Position numbers and translations under genes: made by a program. The notes below the pieces were generated by a model, which was not told where the DNA came from, did not search any database, and saw nothing but the letters and a program-made list of their open reading frames with translations. Below, piece by piece: positions 1 to 5,365 of a stretch of 5,432 nt of DNA; positions within the stretch are counted from its first letter, which is position 1, and each line of letters starts with the position of its first letter. The stretch comes from CAYONM01 sp964405325 (GTDB taxonomy: Bacteria; Planctomycetota; UBA11346), in contig CAYONM010000249.1 in assembly GCA_964405325.1 (NCBI GenBank), positions 1 to 5,432 of the forward strand, written 5' to 3'.

Positions 1-21
1 AATTCATGACCGCTGTGATGA

Positions 22-229
22 ATGACGCGTCCCTCGGAGATTGAATTTGGTTTGGCCCAGGCGAGCGCGTCCAAGCGCGAGACCGGCCGACCGAGGGATG
101 GTTTTTCGGCGAAAATGGCGCGTAGCGCCGCCGAAAAACGCTCGCGCAGCGAGCGAATCCCGACCGAGGCCGAGGGGGTGTGCGACGGACGTCGCGAGGG
201 GGCGAAGCCCCCTCTGAGGGACCCGTCAT
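22..229 (+). repeat. Hairpin-rich dispersed repeat, copy 1 (long form, 208 bp)
   Basis: The unit starts with ATGACGCGTCCCTCGGAG (22-39) and ends with CTCTGAGGGACCCGTCAT (212-229), which are inverted repeats of each other at 16 of 18 positions. Inside lies a perfect 8-bp stem, GAGGGGGC/GCCCCCTC, at 196-203 and 207-214 with a GAA loop, preceded by the imperfectly palindromic TGCGACGGACGTCGC (181-195). A second copy starts only 2 bp further on and a third lies inverted near the window end, so this is a multi-copy element. The terminal inverted repeats and lack of a transposase suggest a REP- or MITE-like non-autonomous element. A 69-codon ORF runs through it, but it is not preserved in copy 2. 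Mobility is inferred, not seen. Confidence 0.8.
97..169 (+). other. 73-bp hairpin module present only in repeat copy 1
   Basis: Copies 1 and 2 are colinear except for this segment, which is bounded by the 10-bp direct repeat CCGACCGAGG at 87-96 and 160-169; copy 2 has that 10-mer once (297-306). The segment contains a perfect 11-bp inverted repeat, GTTTTTCGGCG (101-111) with CGCCGAAAAAC (129-139). A small GCGC-GTA-GCGC hairpin sits inside it (118-128), and an adjoining 7-bp stem CGCTCGC/GCGAGCG (139-145, 149-155) has a GCA loop. Loss by recombination or slippage across the hairpins between the direct repeats explains copy 2 simply; gain in copy 1 is the alternative. Confidence 0.75.
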
Positions 230-231
230 GA

Positions 232-366
232 ATGACGCGTCCCTCGGAGATTGAATTTGGTTTGGTCCAGGCGAGCGCGTCCAAGCGCGAGACCGGCCGA
301 CCGAGGCCGAGGGGGTGTGCGACGGACGTCGCGAGGGGGCGAAGCCCCCTCTGAGGGAACCGTCAT
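232..366 (+). repeat. Hairpin-rich dispersed repeat, copy 2 (short form, 135 bp)
   Basis: This is a direct repeat of copy 1 lacking the 73-bp hairpin module. By hand alignment the shared 135 positions differ at only two (T266 for C56, A359 for C222). Terminal inverted repeats are at 232-249 and 349-366. The 8-bp stem with GAA loop is at 333-340 and 344-351, and the palindromic TGCGACGGACGTCGC at 318-332. The near identity indicates a recent tandem duplication or recent spread. It lies 117 bp downstream of the clpB stop codon in the sense of clpB transcription, so its stable hairpin could help end or stabilise the clpB mRNA. The 367-483 stretch between them holds no gene that I can support, only a T6 run on the clpB coding strand without a convincing stem before it. 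Confidence 0.8.
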
Positions 367-483
367 GGCCCAATACGACAAGGAAAAAAGGCAGAGGCTC
401 AACCACGTTCATGCCGCTGGTGCTCTGCAGGTGATAATAGGCAGCACAAGCCAGGAACCCCAGCCTACTGGTGCCGCATGGTT

Positions 484-3108
484 TTACGAGTCGTTGTGCC
501 CGGCGCGGTGGCCTACCGGTTCAGCTTCGACGATCGGCGTCAACTGTAGCCGATCGCCGATTCGTGAGACCTGCACGGTCTGACCATCGCGAATGCGTTC
601 CGCCACCAGTTGTCGGCCTAGCTCGGTGCCGATTTGTTTCTCGACATAGCGACGCATGGGCCGCGCACCGTAGATGGGATCAAAACTGTTTTGGACGATG
701 TAGTCACGGGCGGCGTCATCCAGCTCCAGCCGTAACCGGCGTTTGGCCAAATGCCGATTCAGATCGGCGATCAACAGGTCGACGATGGTGGTCAACTGGT
801 CGGTGGTCAGTGGCTTGAAGACGACGATATCGTCCAAGCGATTGAGGAATTCCGGACGGAAATGCCGTTTCACTGTCGTCAAAACCTCTGCTTCGACTTC
901 GTCGGAGATGAATCCGTTGGGCTGTACGCCGGCTAGAAGGTGCTCGGCGCCCAGATTGGAGGTCATGATGATCACCGTGTTGGCAAAATCGACCGTCCGG
1001 CCCTGCCCGTCGGTGAGTCGGCCATCGTCCAGCACTTGAAGCAGCGTGTTCCAGACCTGGGGATGGGCCTTTTCCACTTCGTCGAACAGGACGACCGAGT
1101 AGGGCTTGCGCCGTACCGCCTCGGTGAGCTGTCCACCTTCGTCGTAGCCGACATAGCCGGGGGGCGCGCCGATCAGCCGGCTGACGGCGTGGGCTTCCAT
1201 ATATTCAGACATATCAACGCGCACCAGTTCCTGCTCGGAGTCGAACAACTCGCGCGCCAGACTCTTGGCTAGTTCGGTTTTTCCGACGCCGGAGGGCCCC
1301 AGGAACAGGAAGCTGCCGGTGCAACGATGTGCACCGGTAACATCGGCACGGGCCCGAAGCACCGCATCGGCCACTGCTTGTACCGCCTCGTGCTGGCCGA
1401 CCACACGTTCGTGCAGGTGATCGGCCAGATGCAACAGCCGGTCGCGTTCGGAGGTATTCAGGCGCGCCACCGGGATACCGGTCCAACGACTGACCACTTC
1501 GCCGATCTGCTCGGGGCCGACCAGTTCAGTCAGAAGGCGGCCATCCTGGTTGTCAGTTTGCAAATCGGCCAGTCGTCGCTCCAGCTCGGGAATACGACCG
1601 TAGCTGAGTTCTGCCTGTCTACCCAGGTCGTAGTGGCGTTGCGCTTCTGCCAGTTGCTGTCGGGCCTGTTCAAGCTCATGCTGAGCGGACCGGAGGATCT
1701 CGATGCTGGTTTTCTCCTGCCGGTACTGATCCTGCAGGATCGCCAACTCGCTTTTCAGCTTACCGGCCTGCTCACGCGCTTGTTTCAGGCGCCGTTTGGA
1801 CTGCTGGTCAGGCTCCTGCTCCAGGGCGGTGATCTCCACTTCCAGCTGCATGATGCGTCGTTGCAATTCGTCGATCTGTTCTGGCTGCGAATCCAGTTGC
1901 ACTCGGGTGGAGGCGCAGGCTTCGTCGACCAGATCGATCGCTTTATCTGGTAGGAAACGGTTGCCAATGTAGCGATCGGACCACTCGGCTGCCGCCACCA
2001 AGGCAGCATCGGCGATGCGGACGCCATGGTGCGCTTCGTAGCGTTCCTTTAAGCCACGCAAAATGGAGATGCTATCCTCCACGCTCGGCTCATTGACCAA
2101 GACCTGCTGGAAGCGGCGCTCGAAGGCCGCGTCTTTTTCCACGTGTTTGCGATATTCATCCAGGGTGGTGGCGCCGATGCAGCGCAATTCACCCCGCGCC
2201 AGCATGGGCTTGAGCAGGTTGGCCGCGTCCATAGCGCCATCGGTCCGCCCGGCACCCAGCAGCTGGTGCATTTCATCGATGAACAGGATGATGGAGCCAT
2301 CGGCTTGTTGCACCTCCCTCAGTACGCCTTTGATCCGTTCTTCAAACTCGCCGCGGAATTTCGCACCAGCGACCAGCGCGCCCAGATCCAGGCTGATCAG
2401 GCGCTTGTCGCGCAAGCTCTCGGGGACATCACCAGCCACGATCCGGTGCGCCAGACCTTCAACGATGGCGGTCTTGCCGACGCCGGGTTCGCCGATGAGT
2501 ACCGGATTGTTTTTGGTTCGACGTGACAAGACCCGGACCACACGACGGATCTCGTTCTCGCGTCCGATGACCGGGTCGATCTTGCCAGCACGCACGTCGG
2601 TGATCAGGTCGTGACCAAAACGGCCAAGGGCATCCATACCGGCTTCGGCGTTGTCGTCTTCCACGCGAGCGCCACCGCGAATGTCGGCACAGGCAGCATC
2701 GACCGTCCTCCGGCTCAGACCTTGGTCCTGAAGCACCTTGGCCACCGTGGTGTCATCGAAGAGCGCACGCAGCAGATGATCGACTGCCACATGGCTGTCC
2801 TGCTGCTCCTGCTGCAGACGAATGCTAGCCTGCAGAACGCTGACCGCACTGGCGCCGAAGCCGATCTGGTTGGGCGGGGGGGTCTGGCTGGGCAGCGCAG
2901 CAATCTCGCGTCGGAACTGTTGCAGCAGGGCGTCGACATCGGCGGTAGCGTTCAGGGCGATGCGCCGTGCCAAGCCATCGCTGGGCTCAAACAGTGCATA
3001 GCCCAGGTGCAAAGCCTCGACCTGGGCGTGTTGGAATTTCCGGGCCAGATCCTGGGCGCCGACCAGGACCTCTTGCGATTGCATGGTGAACTGCTTGGGG
3101 TCGAACAT
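484..3108 (-). CDS. clpB: ATP-dependent protein disaggregase ClpB (Hsp100)
   Basis: Encodes 874 residues, a Hsp100 AAA+ hexamer that in the cytoplasm threads aggregated proteins through its pore and refolds them with DnaK/DnaJ/GrpE. Visible domains are: Clp N domain (about 1-145); NBD1 with Walker A GEPGVGKT (206-213), Walker B with D278/E279 and arginine fingers R331/R332; a coiled-coil M domain (about 400-525); NBD2 with Walker A GPSGVGKT (604-611), Walker B with D676/E677, pore motif GYVGY (651-655), arginine finger R757 and sensor-2 GAR (814-816). The M domain and absence of an evident ClpP-binding loop favour ClpB over ClpA/ClpC, and NBD1 pore loop AKFRGEFEER differs from ClpV. Pore residue 251 is Phe where E. 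coli has Tyr. It is slightly longer than E. coli ClpB (857) owing to a polar C-terminal tail. ATG 3108 is chosen over an in-frame ATG at 3144 because it has an ideal ribosome site and begins with the family-like MFDPKQFT. It is divergent from the isomerase gene. Confidence 0.97.
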   Translation of the reverse strand: MFDPKQFTMQSQEVLVGAQDLARKFQHAQVEALHLGYALFEPSDGLARRIALNATADVDALLQQFRREIAALPSQTPPPNQIGFGASAVSVLQASIRLQQEQQDSHVAVDHLLRALFDDTTVAKVLQDQGLSRRTVDAACADIRGGARVEDDNAEAGMDALGRFGHDLITDVRAGKIDPVIGRENEIRRVVRVLSRRTKNNPVLIGEPGVGKTAIVEGLAHRIVAGDVPESLRDKRLISLDLGALVAGAKFRGEFEERIKGVLREVQQADGSIILFIDEMHQLLGAGRTDGAMDAANLLKPMLARGELRCIGATTLDEYRKHVEKDAAFERRFQQVLVNEPSVEDSISILRGLKERYEAHHGVRIADAALVAAAEWSDRYIGNRFLPDKAIDLVDEACASTRVQLDSQPEQIDELQRRIMQLEVEITALEQEPDQQSKRRLKQAREQAGKLKSELAILQDQYRQEKTSIEILRSAQHELEQARQQLAEAQRHYDLGRQAELSYGRIPELERRLADLQTDNQDGRLLTELVGPEQIGEVVSRWTGIPVARLNTSERDRLLHLADHLHERVVGQHEAVQAVADAVLRARADVTGAHRCTGSFLFLGPSGVGKTELAKSLARELFDSEQELVRVDMSEYMEAHAVSRLIGAPPGYVGYDEGGQLTEAVRRKPYSVVLFDEVEKAHPQVWNTLLQVLDDGRLTDGQGRTVDFANTVIIMTSNLGAEHLLAGVQPNGFISDEVEAEVLTTVKRHFRPEFLNRLDDIVVFKPLTTDQLTTIVDLLIADLNRHLAKRRLRLELDDAARDYIVQNSFDPIYGARPMRRYVEKQIGTELGRQLVAERIRDGQTVQVSRIGDRLQLTPIVEAEPVGHRAGHNDS

Positions 3109-3115
3109 GGACAGG

Positions 3116-3122
3116 CCTCCTT
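3116..3122 (-). promoter_or_regulatory. clpB ribosome binding site
   Basis: On the minus strand AAGGAGG lies 7 nt before the ATG at 3108. It is a near-perfect anti-16S match and decides the start against the in-frame ATG 12 codons upstream, which would place this site inside the coding region. Confidence 0.9.
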
Positions 3123-3139
3123 GCGTTACAGGAGCAAGT

Positions 3140-3155
3140 AGCACATGTCATGCCA
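3140..3155 (-). promoter_or_regulatory. Possible sigma-54 (-24/-12) promoter of clpB
   Basis: Read on the minus strand, TGGCATGACATGTGCT matches the sigma-54 consensus TGGCAYRNNNNTTGCW at all defined positions except one (G for the first T of TTGC). The invariant GG and GC are separated by exactly 10 bp. Transcription would start about 12 nt downstream, near 3129, giving a leader of about 21 nt that just includes the ribosome site. I see no convincing sigma-32 element (CTTGAA with CCCCAT) in the same region, although clpB genes are usually heat-shock promoted. A chance match cannot be excluded. Confidence 0.45.
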
Positions 3156-3174
3156 AGTCTTTTTGCTGCATAAT
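3145..3174 (+). promoter_or_regulatory. Weak candidate sigma-70 promoter reading toward the isomerase gene
   Basis: ATGTCA (3145-3150, four of six to TTGACA) and CATAAT (3169-3174, five of six to TATAAT) are separated by 18 bp. The -10 box is preceded by TG at 3167-3168. The resulting leader would be about 345 nt, which is long, so a closer promoter may exist; TTGACA at 3383-3388 has no acceptable -10 partner. Confidence 0.2.
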
Positions 3175-3472
3175 TAGTCAAAAACCTGTCATTCTGACGT
3201 GGCTTCATTTGGTCGCACGCCATTGCAGCATAAGCGCATAGTTGCCATCATCATCCGTGTCGCCTTGAGGAAAGCGCAAACCACAACGAGGAGACGACCA
3301 GGGATCTCGAGCGCCCTGATGCCCGGCATGGGACCAGGCCTTTTCAGTCTCACTCCAGGATGGCTAACCGGTATTGGACTCGTTGACAAATGGTCGCCGC
3401 GAGAGGGAGCGCACCCCGTGCCAGAAGCGTCAGAATCGCTCATCATCGGTATTGGGGATGGTCAAGTCGCAT

Positions 3473-3494
3473 CACCGACCTAGCTTGGTTGGTG
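3473..3494 (+). promoter_or_regulatory. Leader hairpin upstream of the isomerase ribosome site
   Basis: CACCGACC (3473-3480) can pair with GGTTGGTG (3487-3494) over 8 bp in RNA, with one G-U pair and a 6-nt loop. It ends 14 nt before the Shine-Dalgarno sequence. It could affect translation or mark an operator half-site pair, but the sequence alone does not show a function. Confidence 0.3.
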
Positions 3495-3508
3495 CTCGCA
3501 TGATGAGG

Positions 3509-3515
3509 AAAGGAG
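3509..3515 (+). promoter_or_regulatory. Ribosome binding site of the L-rhamnose isomerase gene
   Basis: AAAGGAG lies 10 nt before the ATG at 3526. This supports that ATG as the start, although the product is about 30 residues shorter than the Pseudomonas stutzeri enzyme. Confidence 0.8.
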
Positions 3516-3525
3516 CGGGACGCTC

Positions 3526-4725
3526 ATGGATAAGCAGACCCTGTTCAGCAAACTGGACACACAACGAATCGAGACGCCCAGTTGGGGCTATGCCGATTCC
3601 GGCACCCGATTCGGGAAATTCTGTCAGCCCAATGCTGCCAAGACCCTGTTGGACAAGCTACAGGACGCTGGTCAGGTGCACAAATACACTGGCATCTGTC
3701 CGCTGGTGGCCCTGCACATCCCTTGGGACAAGCCAGAAAATGGTGATTGGGCTCCCATTCAGGCCGAGGCAGCCAGTCACAACATCGCCATCGGCACCAT
3801 CAATCCCAATGTCTTTCAGGACCAGTGCTACAAGTGGGGCAGCTTCAGCAATACCGATCCCGCCGTACGTCAGAAGGCCCTAGAGCACCACTTGGAATGC
3901 ATTGAAATCGCCAAAGTCACTCAAGCAAATGGCCTCAGCCTGTGGTACGCTGATGGCACCAACTACCCCGGCCAGGGCGACTTCCGTCAGCGTCGCAGCT
4001 GGTTCAAGGAGAACCTACAGAAGGTTGCTGCCACGCTGCCTGAGGGCCTGCGCATGATCGTGGAATACAAGTTCTTCGAGCCAGCCTTCTATCATACCGA
4101 TCTGGCCGACTGGGGGCAGAGCCTGATGCTGTGTCAGGCTTGCGGGCCACAGGCACAAGTGCTGGTGGACACCGGACATCATGCCACCGGGACCAACATC
4201 GAGCACATCGTTGCGACACTGTTGCAGGAAGGCCGCCTGGGTGGCTTCCACTTCAACGGCCGCAAGTACGCAGATGACGATCTGACCGTCGGCTCGATCA
4301 ATCCCTATGAGATGTTCCTGATCTACAACGAGTTGGTCGCCGCTGAAATGGATGGCAGTGATCCGGTTGCCCAGGACTGCGCTCGCAACGTGATGTACAT
4401 GTTTGATCAGAGCCACAATCTGAAGAATAAGATTGAGGCCACCATCCAGAGCACCCTGTTCGTGCAGGAGATGTTCGCCAAGGCGCTGTTGGTGGACCGT
4501 GAAGCCCTGGCGGCGGCGCGTATGAACAACGACGTGATGCAGGCCGAAGAGTGCCTGCGCGATGCCTATAACACCGACGTCCGGCCGCTGTTGGAAGAAT
4601 GGCGCAGCAATAAGGGCTTGGAGCCCAAGCCACTGCAGGCTTTCCGGGCGAGCGGCTACTCCGACGCGGTCGCCAAGCAGCGCAGCCGTGCGGCGGTGGC
4701 TGCTGCTTCCGGCGGTTATCAATAG
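3526..4725 (+). CDS. rhaI: L-rhamnose isomerase, P. stutzeri/Bacillus type
   Basis: Encodes 399 residues, a cytoplasmic metal-dependent (typically Mn2+) aldose-ketose isomerase that converts L-rhamnose to L-rhamnulose. It has a xylose-isomerase-like TIM barrel. Family landmarks are PSWGYADSGTRFGKF (18-32), LHIPWDK (63-69), FQDQ (97-100), EYKFFEPAFY (180-189), VDTGHHA (214-220), GGFHFN (239-244), DDD (250-252) and FDQSHNLK (293-300). With a constant offset of 39, E180, D215, H218, H242, D250 and D252 match the metal ligands of the P. stutzeri enzyme; D294 matches its D327 after a roughly 6-residue insertion. The enzyme therefore looks intact. It differs from E. coli-type RhaA in sequence class. 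Relatives accept several aldoses, such as allose/psicose, so the true substrate may be broader. No rhamnulokinase, aldolase, transporter or regulator is adjacent; upstream is divergent clpB and downstream a convergent STAS gene, so it is probably transcribed alone. Confidence 0.92.
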   Translation: MDKQTLFSKLDTQRIETPSWGYADSGTRFGKFCQPNAAKTLLDKLQDAGQVHKYTGICPLVALHIPWDKPENGDWAPIQAEAASHNIAIGTINPNVFQDQCYKWGSFSNTDPAVRQKALEHHLECIEIAKVTQANGLSLWYADGTNYPGQGDFRQRRSWFKENLQKVAATLPEGLRMIVEYKFFEPAFYHTDLADWGQSLMLCQACGPQAQVLVDTGHHATGTNIEHIVATLLQEGRLGGFHFNGRKYADDDLTVGSINPYEMFLIYNELVAAEMDGSDPVAQDCARNVMYMFDQSHNLKNKIEATIQSTLFVQEMFAKALLVDREALAAARMNNDVMQAEECLRDAYNTDVRPLLEEWRSNKGLEPKPLQAFRASGYSDAVAKQRSRAAVAAASGGYQ

Positions 4726-4733
4726 AAAGCATC

Positions 4734-4758
4734 GATCCGAGCGCCACGCGCTCGGATC
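4734..4758 (+). terminator. Hairpin after the isomerase gene
   Basis: GATCCGAGCG (4734-4743) and CGCTCGGATC (4749-4758) form a perfect 10-bp stem with a CCACG loop, starting 8 nt after the TAG stop. No T tract follows, so it is not a textbook intrinsic terminator; it may act with Rho, or protect the 3' end of the mRNA. Confidence 0.55.
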
Positions 4759-4773
4759 ATGAGTGTGCTTAAT

Positions 4774-4934
4774 GGGCACCTCTATAAACTCAGGTCGAGC
4801 CAGGCGCAGACGATTTTTGGTCCTGCCAAGGCGCTGGTGCCGAAGGAATAGCAGGGCTATTTCGAGGTTCCAGCAACGCAGGCAGGGCCGAAAAGCGCAA
4901 GTCTGGCGAAGTGCCTGAGTTTTTAGAGGTGCCC
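4774..4934. mobile_element. 161-bp palindromic MITE-like element
   Basis: GGGCACCTCTATAAACTCAG (4774-4793) and CTGAGTTTTTAGAGGTGCCC (4915-4934) are terminal inverted repeats matching at 19 of 20 positions. The symmetry continues inward: the two 79-nt arms pair at about 46 of 79 positions without gaps (hand count), and AATAGC/GCTATT (4847-4852, 4856-4861) closes a 3-nt loop exactly at the centre, 4854. The whole element can thus fold as one long hairpin. No transposase is encoded, so it would be mobilised in trans by an insertion sequence with the same ends. The flanks are A+T-rich (TTAAT to the left, TTATG to the right) without an exact target duplication. It fills most of the gap between two convergent genes and abuts the STAS stop codon, so it could stop transcription from both sides. 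Confidence 0.75.
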
Positions 4935-5270
4935 TTATGCATTGATGGCGGGCTCTCCAGGGGGCCCGTCGAGTCGTTCATGGACACTGATCAGTTCATC
5001 CAACCTGGTGTAGCGGAACAGTCGACGATTGGTTTCGGACACACCGACCACTTCCAGGGAGACCTGTCGTTTCTGGAGGTGAATGTAGGTTTGCACCAGT
5101 TCTGCCAGCATCGGGCTGTGCAAGATCTCCACATGGCGAAGATCCAGAATCACATGGCGATCCTGATCCTGGACCTGTTCCTGTACCATCCAAGAGAAAT
5201 AGCCAGGCTTGAAAACCGGGCTCATAATGATGGTTATTCTGAGCAGCACGTGATCACGAACAACATTCAT
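4935..5270 (-). CDS. Single-domain STAS protein (anti-sigma-factor antagonist-like)
   Basis: Encodes 111 residues spanning a whole STAS fold: strand RITIIMSPVF (11-20), core strand HVILDLRHVEIL (39-50), helix PMLAELVQTYIHLQKR (53-68), strand VSLEVVGVS (70-78), then NRRLFRYTRLDEL (81-93) and ISVHERL (94-100). Such proteins switch partners by serine phosphorylation in anti-sigma, stressosome or Hpt-like pathways. The usual DSSGL site reads HSPML here (51-55): the phosphoacceptor serine (S52) remains, but the preceding Asp is His and the next Ser is Pro, so regulation may be altered. No kinase or phosphatase gene lies beside it. ATG 5270 is chosen; TTG at 5306 would add 12 residues but has no better ribosome site, and neither start has a clear one. 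The stop codon TAA directly abuts the palindromic element. The family call is firm and the role unknown. Confidence 0.8.
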   Translation of the reverse strand: MNVVRDHVLLRITIIMSPVFKPGYFSWMVQEQVQDQDRHVILDLRHVEILHSPMLAELVQTYIHLQKRQVSLEVVGVSETNRRLFRYTRLDELISVHERLDGPPGEPAINA

Positions 5271-5324
5271 GTGCTGAAGGCTACGCCCATTCTGGTCCTC
5301 TGGCAAGCTTGGTTGCTGGTATTC

Positions 5325-5354
5325 GAATCATGAGATGATCAGATGAATCATCAA
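5325..5354 (-). promoter_or_regulatory. Possible promoter/operator of the STAS gene
   Basis: On the minus strand TTGATG (5354-5349) and CATGAT (5332-5327), each four of six to consensus, are spaced 16 bp apart. Transcription would start about 50 nt before the ATG. GAATCAT occurs twice on the plus strand, 20 bp apart (5325-5331, 5345-5351), about two helical turns, and GATGAT/ATCATC (5334-5339, 5347-5352) form an inverted repeat. This could be a regulator site, but the A+T-rich sequence makes chance matches likely. Confidence 0.25.
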
Positions 5355-5365
5355 AAAGGATAGTC

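Larger units (their letters stand above)
3109..3525. other. Divergent clpB / L-rhamnose isomerase intergenic region
   Basis: This 417-bp stretch lies between two divergently transcribed genes. It carries the clpB ribosome site and -24/-12-like site at its left end, and a small leader hairpin and ribosome site for the isomerase gene at its right end. ORFs of 85 (minus) and 94 (plus) codons cross it, but they overlap each other, resemble no family I know and lack good ribosome sites, so I treat the DNA as non-coding. A short palindrome ATGCCCGGCAT sits at 3319-3329, and CGGTATTGG occurs twice (3369-3377, 3447-3455). Neither can be assigned a function. Confidence 0.7.

Noticed and set aside
1..5. 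AATTC at the first bases, like an EcoRI-cut end
   Set aside because: It may reflect a cloning or window edge, but five bases are too few to conclude anything.
22..231. 69-codon ORF through repeat copy 1
   Set aside because: It coincides with the repeat unit from end to end, and the 73-bp difference in copy 2 breaks its frame, so it is very likely non-coding repeat sequence.
22..366. CRISPR array or tandem satellite
   Set aside because: There are only two tandem units of unequal length, with terminal inverted repeats and no unique spacers of regular size.
365..583. ORF starting at the ATG at 365 after repeat copy 2
   Set aside because: Its predicted start (MAQYDKEKRQRLN) looks protein-like, but it soon runs antisense into the 3' end of clpB and matches no family I recognise; at most a short remnant.
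1327..1953. 208-codon plus-strand ORF and other long ORFs inside clpB
   Set aside because: These are antisense or frame-shifted shadows of the clear ClpB coding sequence.
2635..2637. Possible internal clpB start at Met158, analogous to the short ClpB form of E. coli
   Set aside because: The position is right for an N-domain-less isoform, but I see no adequate Shine-Dalgarno sequence before this ATG.
484..3108. ClpV of a type VI secretion system, suggested by the sigma-54-like promoter
   Set aside because: The protein has ClpB-type pore loop, M domain and NBD motifs, and no other type VI secretion gene is present.
4015..4779. 254-codon minus-strand ORF opposite rhaI
   Set aside because: It is an antisense shadow of the isomerase gene with no recognisable domain, and it runs through the terminator-like hairpin and into the palindromic element.
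4911..5333. 140-codon plus-strand ORF opposite the STAS gene
   Set aside because: It begins inside the palindromic element and shows no domain, whereas the minus strand encodes a recognisable STAS fold.
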